Below are positions 46,801 to 54,932 of a stretch of DNA of 64,000 nucleotides, piece by piece. The DNA is from Terebella lapidaria. Taxonomy: Eukaryota; Annelida; Polychaeta; Terebellida; Terebellidae. Position numbers and translations under genes: made by a program. The notes under the pieces were generated by a model. The model was not told the origin of the DNA. It made no database searches and worked only from the letters and a program-made list of their open reading frames with translations. The stretch spans positions 23,556,694 to 23,620,693 of the forward strand of contig OX424570.1 of NCBI GenBank assembly GCA_949152475.1. Reading direction: 5' to 3'. Position 1 is the first letter of the stretch. Each line of letters starts with the position of its first letter.

Positions 46801-49800
46801 TTTCTATATAGTATACTTGTCAACCCCATTTCATCGGTTACCGTGGAAACAAGAATTCTAGGGACTAAACAGATGGCTATTTTCATTTTTTTTATCATAC
46901 AGCCATATTCGAAATTGTAATGAGATATAATCCAATACGTTTTACTCTAGTATTTGTAGTCTTCTATATTTGTGATGATGTGAATGTCGTGAGTTTTGAT
47001 GGTGTTTACAGCATGTCAATATCTTGATTACTTATGGAGATGTTAAAGTTTTAGTGAAAATTGTCAGTAGTCCGACCCATTGTAATCGGTATTTGTGACG
47101 TCACAAGTTTAATGACAGGTTAATTATTCAATTAACTAAACAGTCAATTAAGCTTCTAGATTTCAATCGGTGGCAATATGTATGTGCTAGTTTAGCGTGT
47201 AGGTACATTCTCGGGTATATATAACATTAAATACAATCAATGGACAGTTACCTCTACATCTATTGGTTGTCAAAGTCATGGTTACGCAGCGTAACCATCA
47301 GTACAGCAGGAGGGTGTGGTATGGTTACGCAGCGTAACCATGAGTAGTGAAAAGGTTAAGTGAGATATTATGCATAATGTGTCCCATTATAAAGCATAGG
47401 AGAATTTAACATGGGAAAGTCCTATTTGGGCCGAGTTTGGGTCAAAATGGCCCACTTCGAGCGATTCAAGCGCAACGAAATGTATAGACATCATTGGAGT
47501 ACATATAAGGAGTGTTATGTATCAAAAAGAAAAAAAGTAACTGAACAGATTTTGAGAAAATGGCCACCAAAGTCCAAAATCAGGCATTTTCGTCGAAAAC
47601 GGCCGCCATTTTGAACAAAATGTGAAAATAAAAAAAATAAAAAATACCTCCCTCTTGAATTATTTTTAAGTATTTTTGTGTAAAATTTCAGAAAAATTCG
47701 CCCGTAGACAAATAAGATAAAAATGTGGACGACGACGACGATGGACGACGACGGATGCAACGCCATGCCAATAGGTTATCGGACCATAGGTACGGTAACC
47801 TAAAAAAATTAGCCCAATGGGCTAGTAAGGTTACCGGAGAAATATACAGAGTTAAGCCGAGAAAGTTGAAAGTCAAATTCAAGGTGACCACTGAAATCGC
47901 CATATCTCTAACCGTGAAAATGGGATCAAAGGTTAAATTCTAGATCACCAAACTATTCAGCATACATCATTTCCTATATGTTCACTATGGACCCCTAAGC
48001 TGTAAATTTGATGATAAGCGAGATATAAGCCATTTTGTAATCTGACTTTGAAAATAAAATGACTGACCTTGAAATTTAGGTCAAAGGTCAAATTCAATAT
48101 CATTAAAATATTCAGAATATATCATTTCCTATATGTTCACAATTGATTCCTAAGCTGTAAAGTCGATAATAAGCAAGATATTAGCCATTTTGTCCTGTTG
48201 ACCTTGAAAATGAGGTCAAAGGTCAAATTCAAGGTCATGAGAATTTTCAGCATATATCATTTCCTATATGTTCACAATTAATTCCTAAGCTGTAAAGTCG
48301 CTAATAAGCAAGATAATGGCCATTTTGTCCTGTGACCTTGAAAATAGGTCAAAGGTCAAATTCAAGGTCACGAGCATTTTCAGCATATATCATTTCCTAT
48401 ATGTTCACAATTGATTCCTAAGCTGTAAAGTCGCTAATAAGCAAGATATTGGCCGTATTGTCCTGTGACCTTGAAAATAGGTCAAAGGTCAAATTCAAGG
48501 TCACGAGCATTTTCAGCATATATCATTTCCTATATGTTCACAATTGATTCCTAAGCTGTAAAGTCGCTAATAAGCAAGATATTTGCCATTTTGTCCTGTG
48601 ACCTTGAAAATGAGGTCAAAGGTCAAATTCAAGGTCATGAGAATTTTCATCATATATATCATTTCCTATATGTTCACAATTGATTTCTAAGCTGTTAAGT
48701 CGCTGATAAGCAAGATATTGGCCATTTTGTCCTGTGACCTTGAAAATGAGGTCAAAGGTCAAATTCAAGGTCACGAGAATTTTCAGCATATATCATTTCC
48801 TATATGTTCACAATTGATTCCTAAGCTGTAGAGTCGCTAATAAGCAAGATATTGGCCAATTTGTCCTGTGACCTTGAAAATGAGGTCAAAGGTCAAATTC
48901 AAGGTCATGAGAATATTCAGCATATATCATTTCCTATATGTTCACAATTGATTCCTAAGCTGTAAAGTCGATAATAAGCGAGATATTAGCAATTTTGTCC
49001 TGTGACCTTGGAAATGAGGTCAGGGTCAAATTCAAGGTCATGAAAATATTCAGCATATATCATTTCCTATATGTTCACAATTGATTCCTAAGCTGTAAAG
49101 TCGATAATAAGTGAGATATTAGCAATTTTGTCCTGTGACCTTGGAAATGAGGTCAGGGTCAAATTCAAGGTCATGAAAACATTCAGCATATATCATTTCC
49201 TATATGTTCACAATTGATTCCTAAACTGTAAAGTCGATAATAAGCGAGATATTAGCCATTTGTCATGTGACCTTGAAAATGAGGTCAAAGGTCAAATTCA
49301 AGGTCATGAAAATATTCAGCATATATCATTTCCTATATGTTCACAATTGATTCCTAAACTGTAAAGTCGATAATAAGCGAGATATTAGTCATTTTGTCAT
49401 GTGACCTTGAAAATGAGGTCAAAGGTCAAATTCAAGGTCACGAGAATATTCAGCATATATCATTTCCTATATGTTCACAATTGATTCCTAAGCTGTAAAG
49501 TCGATAATAAGCGAGATATTAGCCATTTTGTCCTGTGACCTTGGAAATGAGGTCAAAGGTCAAATTCAAGGTCACGAGAATTTTCAGCATATATCATTTC
49601 CTATATGTTCACAATCGATTCCTAAGCTGTAAAGTCGCTAATAAGCAAGATATTGGTCATTTTGTCCTGTGACCTTGAAAATGAGGTCAAAGCTCAAATT
49701 CAAGGCCACGAGAATATTCAGCATATATCATTTCCTATATGGTCACAATTGATTCCTAAGCTGTAAAGTCGATAATAAGCGAGATATTAGCAATTTTGTC

Positions 49801-52800
49801 CTGCGACCTTGGAAATGAGGTCAAAGGTCAAATTCAAGGTCACGAAAACATTCAGCATATATCATTTCCTATATGTTCACAATCGATTCCTAAGCTGTAA
49901 AGTCGCTAATAAGCAAGATATTGGTCATTTTGTCCTGTGACCTTGAAAATGAGGTCAAAGCTCAAATTCAAGGCCACGAGAATATTCAGCATATATCATT
50001 TCCTATATGGTCACAATTGATTCCTAAGCTGTAAAGTCGATAATAAGCGAGATATTAGCAATTTTGTCCTGCGACCTTGGAAATGAGGTCAAAGGTCAAA
50101 TTCAAGGTCACGAAAACATTCAGCATATATCATTTCCTATATGTTCACAATTGATTCGTAAACTGTAAAGTCGATAATAAGCGAGATATTAGCCATTTTG
50201 TCATGTGACCTTGAAAATGAGGTCAAAGGTCAAATTCAAGGTCACAAGAATATTCAGCATATAACATTTCCTATATGTTCACAACTGATTCCTAAGCTGT
50301 AAAGTCGATAATAAGCGAGATATTAGCCATTTTGTCCTGTGACCTTGAAAATGAGGTCAAAAGTCAAATTCAAGGTCACGAGAATATTCAGCATATATCA
50401 TTTCCTATATGTCCACAATTCATTCCTAGTCTCTAATTTCAATATTAAGTGAGATATTAGGCTTAATGTGTCCCATTATAAAGCATAGGAGAATTTAACA
50501 TGGGAAAGTCCCATTTGGGCTGAGTTTGGGCCCAAAATGGCCCACTTCGAGCGATTCAAGGGCAACGAAATTTATACATGTCACAGGGGTACATAGGAGG
50601 AGTGTCATGCATTAATAAGAAAAAAAGTTACTGAACAGATTTTGAGAAAACGACCGTCGAAGTCCAAAATTGGCCATTTTTCGACGAAAACGGCCGCTCT
50701 GACCTTGAAACCAAGGTCAGAGGTCAAATTCAAGGTCACGACAATATTCAGCATATATCATTTCCTATATGTCCACAATTGATTCCTAGTCTCTAATCTC
50801 AATATTAAGTGAGATATTAGGCTTTAATGTGTCCCATTATAAAGCATAGGAGAATTTAACATGGGAAAGTCCCATTTGGGCCGAGTTTGGGCCAAAATGG
50901 CCCACTTCGAGCGATTCAAGCGCAACGAAATTTATAGACATCATAGAAGTACATATGAGGAGTCTTATGTATTAAAGAGAAAAAAAGTTACTGAACAGAT
51001 TTTGAGAAAATGGCCGCCAAAGTCCAAAATCAGGCCTTTTTCGTCGAAAACGGCCGCCATTTTGAAGAAAAAGCGAAAATCAAAAAACTAAAAAATACCT
51101 CCTTCTTGAATTATTTTTAAGTATTTTTCTGCAAAATTTCAGAAAAATTCGCCCGTAAACAAAAAAGATAAAAATGTGGACGACGACGACGACGGACGAC
51201 GGACGACGGACGACGGACGCAACGCCATGCCAATAGGTTATCGGACCATAGGTCCGGTAACCTAAAAAAGTTACTGAACAGATTTTGAGAAAACGACTGT
51301 CAAAGTCCAAAATTGGCCATTTTTAGACGAACACGGCCGCTCTGACCTTGAAACCGAGGTCAGAGGTCAAATTCAAGGTCACAAGAATATTCAGCATATA
51401 TCATTTCCTATATGTCCACAATTGATTCTTAGTCTCTAATTTCAATTTTAGGTGAGATATTAGGCTTAATGTGTCCCATTATAAAGCATAGGAGAATTTA
51501 ACATGGGAAAGTCCCATTTGGGCCGAGTTTGGGCCCAAAATGGCCCACTTCGAGCGATTCAAGGGCAACGAAATTTATACATGTCACAGGGGTACATAGG
51601 AGGAGTGTCATGCATCAATAAGAAAAAAAGTTACTGAACAGATTTTGAGAAAACAACCGTCAAATCCAAAATTAGCCATTTTTCGACGAAAACAGCCGCC
51701 ATTTTGAAAAAAATGCGAAAATCAAAAAACTAAAAAAAACCTTTCCTGGAAATATTTTTAGGTATTTTTGTGCAAAATTTCAGAAATATTCGACTGTAAA
51801 CTTTAATGATAAAAATGTGGACGGACGGACGACGGACGACGGACGACGGACGCCGGACGCAACGCCACGGCAATAGGTTATCGGACCAAAGGTCCGGTAA
51901 CCTAAAAAGTTACTGAACAGATTTTTAGAAAATGGCCGCTAAAGTCCAAAAGCAGGGATTTTTCGTGGAAAACAACCGCTCTTTTGAAAAAATTGCGAAA
52001 ATCAAAAAACTAAAAAATACCTCCTTGAATTATTTTTAAGCATTTTTGTGCAAAATTTCAGAAAAACAATCGCCTGTAAACAAAAAAGATAAAAATGTGG
52101 ACGACGACGGACGACAACGACGGACGACGGATGCAACGTCATGCCAATAGGTTATCGGACCATAGTTCGGTAACCTAAAAACAATTATAGTATTTCCTGA
52201 CAAACATTGAGTTTTTATACTTACCATAATCTTTACAGACGACGATGATTTCACTGTTGTATTCCCATTGTGTCCACGTATTATCCTCTTCCCATTGTGA
52301 CGTCACTTCCTCTGGAGAATAGGCATGGCTCAAACCAGCCAATATGAGCGATTCGTTACTGCAAGGAACACGACCTACAGCCCACCCTTGCCATTCGTAG
52401 CTGTCCAACCTCTCCAATAGATAGTAGAGAAATTGATGTTCGTCATCAAGCTCGTATAGGAATCTTCCATTGCAGGTGTTCTCTGTAATTTGATATTCTC
52501 CCTCGTAAGAGTCGTATGGAAATCCCCCAAAGTCATCCTTGATCTCGACGACGGAGCACGCTGAGGAAATTAAAGAAGTCATGGATGCCACAGCTTTACT
52601 GTGATTTCATACATGCTGGGGATTTTAAGTGGCATTTCATGTTTATGTCGGTTTTGTTTTGGAGCCGTGTCTCTGAACAGTAATATGTGGTCGAGCTTGG
52701 GGTTCTTTCCCAAACATTTTGTTTTTTACGTCCATATTTTTCATCATCGAAATTTTGTGGGAATAGGCTGATACAATATGATAGTTTGATCTGATTTCAC

Positions 52801-53302
52801 TCACCACTATCCAAACAGGTTACGGTGGCAGAACTTGTATTGCTTCCAACGGTTCTCCAGTTTGACGTCACATCCTCCAAGAGGTTGACATCTTCCTCCG
52901 CCCACATAACAATATTATTGGAATTACACCGCTGGGGTCCTATCATCCAACCAGAATCGTTGCTGCCAAGTTCCCCAAAGAATATGTAATAACTTTGATA
53001 ATCTGAAACACGTTGCGCGAATACGCTCCTCCCGTGGCAATTCAGACGACTTGGGTGTTGTGTGTATGTTCCATCTACACCTAAATTGATGGTTTTCACT
53101 TCAAAATTTGTACAGGCTGGAAAATGTGAATCATAGTTTACTTCGTCTGTAAATGCTTAGGTACATAATGTTATTAGATATTTCTACGATTATTACGTGT
53201 CCAACATTCGTAATGGCAAGTGGACTTACCCAGCATCACTCCAGGAATGCACATTGACATCAAATACAGTGACAGCGGTACACGCAACACATTCATCAAC
53301 AT
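31892..53302 (-). CDS. Type I membrane protein with two four-cysteine modules
   Basis: Five exons join on -: 53302-53230, 53116-52805, 52560-52225, 32145-32020 and 31908-31892. Every junction is phase 1. The product is 287 residues: signal peptide (MLMNVLRVPLSLYLMSM...), module 1 (about residues 25-128), module 2 (129-240), then a DPCAK stalk. A single helix (VTGVSFAFGVMVIANIV) follows, then a basic tail KPKRRN ending DAIL. The modules share a first AC, then C-x-GR, a YY aromatic pair, GW-(I/V)G ending in Cys, DVTS/EVTS before a Trp, and a last Cys in VTC/VVC. Each therefore has four cysteines. Symmetrical phase-1 exons are typical of shuffled extracellular modules. I do not know a name for the module. 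The third intron is 20 kb of mobile DNA. A secreted or membrane recognition role is only an inference. The gene diverges from the fibrinogen-domain gene. Confidence 0.74.
32020..32145 (-). CDS. Transmembrane exon of the two-module protein
   Basis: The acceptor TTACAG and donor CGGTAAGA bound a 126-bp phase 1-1 exon encoding the stalk, the single helix and the basic anchor KPKRRN. The next exon, 31908-31892, adds only five residues and a stop. It is listed separately because the preceding exon lies 20 kb away, so this link most needs a transcript. Confidence 0.65.
32160..33237 (+). mobile_element. Helitron-like satellite element, 3' end missing
   Basis: 5' hairpin TTAGCCCAAGGGCTAA and GGTTACCGGAC, about seven core units of 134 bp, then the first part of the tail (CCCATTTGGGATGAGTTTC). 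It stops at about 33237, where a second 5' end starts, so the tail and 3' hairpin are lost or replaced. Confidence 0.75.
33238..33652 (+). mobile_element. Helitron-like element, 5' portion before insertion
   Basis: A variant 5' end AAATTAGGCCAAGGGCC and GGTTACCGGAC is followed by about three core units. It breaks inside a unit at ATTCCTAA, where the DNA transposon begins, and resumes at 45964 with TAAGCTGTAAAGTCGAT, rebuilding the consensus ATTCCTAAGCTG. Confidence 0.78.
33653..33684. repeat. Left terminal inverted repeat of the DNA transposon
   Basis: 32 bp starting GGCCACACC and ending GTCGATGGA; 29 of 32 positions match the complement of the right end. The immediate interior has two ATCGCCGC motifs (near 33685 and 33729). 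Confidence 0.9.
33846..37713 (+). CDS. DDE-like transposase candidate, four exons
   Basis: Exons 33846-36416, 36506-36760, 36957-37157 and 37381-37713 join with all introns in phase 0, giving 1119 residues. Introns 1 and 2 are GT-AG. Intron 3 starts CAG/GCAAGT, a GC-AG donor. The first 110 residues look like a small globular domain, then a linker. From about residue 340 a long helical region contains RLKRRKYLADLRLRS. The catalytic-like core has MDDKA (Asp about 604), FTDGGPDHR (Asp about 717) and NPAERCMSLLN (Glu about 761), in the order and spacing of an RNase H-fold DDE enzyme. The C-terminal 260 residues are rich in paired cysteines (CNRPECGYC, CIQCGKPRC, CIHCG, CSACR), likely zinc ribbons. 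It probably cuts and joins the element's ends. The frame is open throughout with no damage seen. Confidence 0.82.
37714..38880 (+). repeat. 3' region of the DNA transposon with ~185-bp units
   Basis: About three imperfect copies of a unit carrying GTGCATTTTGTGTCTCAATA and TTCATGTTACTTTCGTGTTC lie between about 38040 and 38520. A polyadenylation-type AATAAAA follows near 38555. It is probably the transposase 3' UTR. No second gene is seen. Confidence 0.55.
38881..39915 (+). repeat. 5' LTR of the Gmr1-type element
   Basis: It starts TGTAATGAAATTG and ends TTTCATTACA. Length equals that of the 3' LTR, and the small frames inside both translate identically. Confidence 0.93.
39919..39936 (+). promoter_or_regulatory. 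Primer-binding site
   Basis: TGGCGCCCGATAAGGGAC begins 3 bp after the 5' LTR and resembles the lysine-tRNA type site TGGCGCCC. Confidence 0.75.
39949..40749 (+). CDS. gag-like open frame of the LTR element
   Basis: The structural-protein region begins at or before the Met of MDPEKLVNAGKAM. It includes a charged coiled-coil-like stretch and a Ty3-type Gag core (FERYAESQKW...YLSALLKGGALEVY). It overlaps the following long frame, as in many Ty3 relatives. Kept as a fossil description only. Confidence 0.75.
   Translation: MLAVAVSRVSAHYAHHAYSVAVNLYFGSVRHLVNVCLIVAILVYTVREMDPEKLVNAGKAMGLEGTELVAYVEKCQTEFYEREERAGARELRIREIEAETERLKAEALLRHGDTEDSDQSNQSSRTTSGTLPKAPKLPHFDETKDSIDSYLLRFERYAESQKWSRGGLASYLSALLKGGALEVYCRMPATDASDYDKVKTALLKRYDMTDDGFKRRFFSARPERNETPSQFIARLDHYFCQQLNTRLKVLRICWCWNSFCVVVHVI
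40665..44288 (+). CDS. pol-like open frame of the LTR element
   Basis: A 1207-residue frame. Domains in order: CCHC zinc knuckle (CFICGKAGHIARDC), aspartic-protease-type DTG, HHCC zinc finger and integrase core (SDCGTQF, GLAERVN), a GPF-type C-terminal module (MQWKGPFDVIG), reverse transcriptase (FVDDVLVHT) and RNase H (RTDASNSGLGAVL). The Ty1/copia-like domain order in a Ty3/gypsy protein identifies the Gmr1 group. Confidence 0.9.
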   Translation: MSTVEHTFEGVKDLLVLEQFLRRSSRDLETYLRERFTSDIREMVSLADAYLEAHRSSQTNRQSSQQKPQPKYSDQTDSGSVQDGSRDKQGVQDRRVRLCFICGKAGHIARDCRAVPNKGNVSSSTVMDDRNQPEDVVRNLDDELELESGLVGGKPVKLLRDTGCTGVIVRRDLVSDDQLTGNQSSYMTCDRSTCTVPTARVEVVTPYYSGPVIALCIDNPVCELILGNFIRTENGKFPTPQLADSIGCVFDEQDSTDCSAVVTRGQSNRDSKPVKPLVVPSISGFGSPAEFKAEQDSDRTLHHFREMADKGQVIHKSRYVINFSIVDGLLYRQVRSGGTLQGEKQLLVPGKFRENIMRMAHETLLAGHLGIKKTTDRVLSSFYWPGIHGDIMRFCQSCDICQRTVPRGKIRKVPLQKMPVMTTPFHRVAVDIVGPLRPVTSRGNQYILTIVDVATRYPEAIPLANIDTATVAEALVKVFSRVGIPQQVLSDCGTQFTSSMMKEVERLLSIDHVTTSPYHAQSNGLAERVNGVVKSMLKRIAANNPKEWDRYLEPLLFAYREAPQCSMKFSPFELLYGRTIRGPMSILRELWTNKSLDEDTQNTYQYVVDLRNRIEESCDIAKQELLKAQSVRKSHFDKHTCQRSLRVGDQALLLLPTDANKLLMQWKGPFDVIGKVGLNDYVLQVGDSGRVFHINMLKKYFSRKAVDKPVMSMTAIAFDGQDSDDPDSIVSHKPDRVETYKDVHIDSDLTDSMHRDISRVVSEFPDIFSSLPGSTSLVEHDVHLVDQTPVRTKPYPIPYAMVDKVKEDIDQMLQMGVIEPSQSPYSSPIVIVKKRDQSNRICVDMRKINKITVFDAEPVPDPELIFASVANDKYFTKLDFCKGYWQIKMSDRSKPITAFSTPFGQYQFCRMPFGLVNSGASYARMMRRLIQDMPNVHNFVDDVLVHTKTWTEHLQVLKELFSRIQSNGLTVKPSKCFLGYQNVDFLGFKVGQGFRRIFDENKEKIRSVGRPTTKTELRSMLGLLNFYRRHVPNYAAIARPLTDLTRGGVPNEIPWPPQCEQSFQQLKDALSSEQILKLPDMSKPFVLRTDASNSGLGAVLFQDYGGTLFPVHCISRKLIPREESLSTVEKECLAIVWAVDKLQVFLYGQEFILETDHAPLQYLNKAKLTNPKLMRWALSLQPYRFTIRSIRGVDNVGADYFSRLPES
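44538..44665 (+). repeat. Short tandem repeat before the 3' LTR
   Basis: GTCATGTATTGTACCTAGAG-type units recur about four times between the pol frame and the polypurine tract. Confidence 0.7.
44719..44732 (+). promoter_or_regulatory. Polypurine tract
   Basis: TGGGAAGGGAGGTG directly precedes the 3' LTR, in the expected place for plus-strand priming. Confidence 0.8.
44733..45767 (+). repeat. 3' LTR of the Gmr1-type element
   Basis: The same 1035 bp as the 5' LTR, followed by CTCTC, the target duplication. Confidence 0.93.
45768..45931. repeat. Subterminal repeats of the DNA transposon, right end
   Basis: Read on -, units starting GTC-ATGGA / GTCTTTGGAA with TCATACG-GGGA and a T-run recur about every 50 bp, up to the terminal repeat, three times. 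They could be transposase-binding sites. The LTR element interrupts the array on its left. Confidence 0.6.
45932..45963. repeat. Right terminal inverted repeat of the DNA transposon
   Basis: 32 bp ending AAATTGGCGTGGCC, followed at once by TAA and intact satellite sequence. It fixes the 3' boundary exactly. Confidence 0.9.
45964..47803 (+). mobile_element. Helitron-like element, portion after insertion
   Basis: It resumes the element begun at 33238 with about five 134-bp units, then the tail interrupted by a TTAA-flanked element (46655-47355). A GACGACGACG microsatellite near 47726-47755 follows, then the terminal hairpin GGTTATCGGACC/GGTACGGTAACC and CTAA. Confidence 0.8.
46655..47355. mobile_element. 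TTAA-flanked non-autonomous element (piggyBac-like ends)
   Basis: The ends CCTTTTCGCTACTGA and AGTAGTGAAAAGG are inverted, with TTAA on both sides (46651-46654, 47356-47359). Removal restores the tail consensus CAATATTAAGTGAG. It contains two copies of the palindrome ATGGTTACGCAGCGTAACCAT minus its last base or so, near 47277 and 47322. There is no coding sequence. Confidence 0.8.
47808..51266 (+). mobile_element. Helitron-like element with expanded satellite core
   Basis: The 5' end TTAGCCCAATGGGCTA and GGTTACCGGA is followed by about 18 tandem 134-bp units (about 47960-50440), far more than in sister copies. The tail then occurs twice, separated by one more unit (about 50700-50830). A GACGACGGACG microsatellite at about 51180-51220 and the 3' hairpin with CTAA close it. 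No protein is encoded. Confidence 0.83.
47960..50440 (+). repeat. 134-bp satellite array (~18 units)
   Basis: Consensus landmarks are TGACCTTGAAAATGAGGTCA, AGGTCAAATTCAAGGTCA, CATATATCATTTCCTATATG, TTCACAATTGATTCCTAAGC and GATAATAAGCGAGATATTAG. Spacing measured between neighbouring GACCTTG starts is 133-134 bp. Near 49603-50138 a two-unit (268-bp) block repeats almost unchanged, showing recent higher-order duplication. Confidence 0.92.
51267..52178 (+). mobile_element. Two further Helitron-like 3' tails in tandem
   Basis: After the hairpin at 51266 two more tail copies follow without 5' ends. One runs to about 51904, with one core unit and a GGACGGACG microsatellite. A shorter one runs to about 52178. 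Each ends in GGTTATCGGACC plus a pairing GGTCCGGTAACC-type arm (the last is one base short) and CTAA. Tandem 3' ends suit rolling-circle read-through or recombination between copies. Confidence 0.7.
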
Positions 53303-53769
53303 GATCAATGTGTGTACGAGATGTGTGTCTGTTGTGTGTACGAGATCAACTTTTGCTTCGACTGAAGATCGATTTCTCGAATATCCCATTTATACTTTCT
53401 TCATGGATTATGTGACAAATGAAAACATTTATGTCATTTCCAGGATTGGTTTGAATGATGATTCATTCCTCAAGACCCACTCATGCAAAAGTGTAGATAT
53501 GACACTACACTACACACCTTATTAATTATCAACAACACTTCTCATGTATAAGATATGGCGTAATATCATTTTTTCTAGGTGACACAGTGCACAGCTTCAG
53601 TAATACATGGCTTATCACGACCCGTTGAAAGTCTAGATCACATAAGGACACACTATTACTCACAGTAGTCACTGGTGATTACAAAAAAGTAAACAATGCG
53701 AACACCGTGAGTCATGAGATATTATACTATCATCAGATGTGTTTTACACAAATGAAGCCTCATTAATGG

Positions 53770-54190
53770 TATAAACCAAATGTGGACATTAAAAAATTCC
53801 AAATCTTTATTGGAATATCTACATGTTCACACACTTTCAAAAGTAACGTTTATCAAAACATTTGATTTTTCCACTTTGTACACAACTATACCTCATTCTG
53901 AACTGAAGTCTCGGCTTAAAAAACTCATCAATGATTCATTTTTCTCTAAAAAGGGACAACGTCGGTACCACTATATCGTAGTGTATAATACGGCTTATTT
54001 CGTTGAAGGCGACTCTGATGCCCCATACAAATATACTGAAACAGATGTGGTAAATATGGTTAATTTTCTGATTGATAATATTTTTTGTGGATTCTGGTGG
54101 TCGAATATTTCAACAAACTATTGGTATTCCCATGAGTACAAACTGTGCACCATTATTGGCAGACCTGTTTTAATACTCATATGAATCAGA
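53770..54190 (+). mobile_element. Penelope-like element remnant
   Basis: The frame has FDFSTLYTTIPHSELKSRL, then KKGQRRYHYIV and ETDVVNMVNFLIDNIF, the N-terminal reverse-transcriptase blocks of Penelope-like elements, parallel to the remnant at 21.0 and 22.6 kb. It is broken and partial. Confidence 0.65.
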
Positions 54191-54640
54191 TTTTATCTGA
54201 TACTCTATGAGTTCCATGCAACTCCAATTATGAAGGAAAAATTGGGGAAAATAAAAAGAAAAAGACTAAAACATTTTCAATGGCAAAACAAAAACTGTTG
54301 TTCTAGAAATGGATCAAAATGGATAGTGACTTGATTTAGGCAAAAAAAATTGCCGACCTGATGAAAATTTAAAATGGCCGCCATGACTCGCGACTCAAAA
54401 GCAACAAAATTTTTACAACTTACAAGGGTACATAAGGGAAATCATATACATGATTTTGAAAAAAAATTTTTTGAACAGATTTGAGAGAATGGTCAAGTAA
54501 AAAAAATAGCCCAAGGGCTGGACAATTTTGGTTTTAAACATTGCAGGTGACATATGAGAATGAGATTCACCAATCAAGGTCACCTTTGTGAACTTCAATG
54601 TTACCATGAGTGGGCTGCATATGACTCTATATATGTTCAT
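54190..54640 (+). mobile_element. Fragments of the variant Helitron-like family
   Basis: CTATGAGTTCCATGCAACTC and the AAAATGGCCGCCAT-type tail match the element at 11.9-13.5 kb. A new 5' start (TAGCCCAAGGGCTGGACAAT) at about 54508 runs on for about 100 bp. Both are truncated. Confidence 0.5.
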
Positions 54641-54932
54641 AGTACAAACATATAAGCAACTATTTTGCTTAGATCGATAAGACCTTTCATATAAGTTCAT
54701 ATCTTATTTGCACTTTACTAATCGTACTAGTACTAGATGTCTCCATCACGGAGTATCTCATTATACCCAGAAGCCATATGTTTAGAGGCCGTAGTAAGGC
54801 GTTCGGCACTGCTGAATTATCGAGCGGCATCACTTACAGCGAGCTAAATGGTTAATGTTACTTCGTTTTTTTTGTCTCGCCCCACCGTTCGGCTGCAGAT
54901 ACCAGCTACATACACGGCACCAAGACCAGACG

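Larger units (their letters stand above)
53303..54932. other. Divergent upstream interval of two secretory genes
   Basis: 1.6 kb between the start codons of the two-module membrane protein (-) and the fibrinogen-domain gene (+). It contains a Penelope-like remnant and a Helitron-like fragment. No core promoter motif is clear, and any shared regulation would be inference. Confidence 0.45.

Noticed and set aside
47960-50440. CRISPR-like regular repeats
   Set aside because: Units are contiguous 134-bp tandem repeats with no unique spacers, in an animal genome.
47960-50440. Centromeric satellite
   Set aside because: The array is short, lies in an intron and has transposon ends on both sides.
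47411-51310. Frames beginning MGKS(Y/H)LGRVW and their antisense partners
   Set aside because: Translation of the conserved Helitron-like tail, found in each copy with different breaks.
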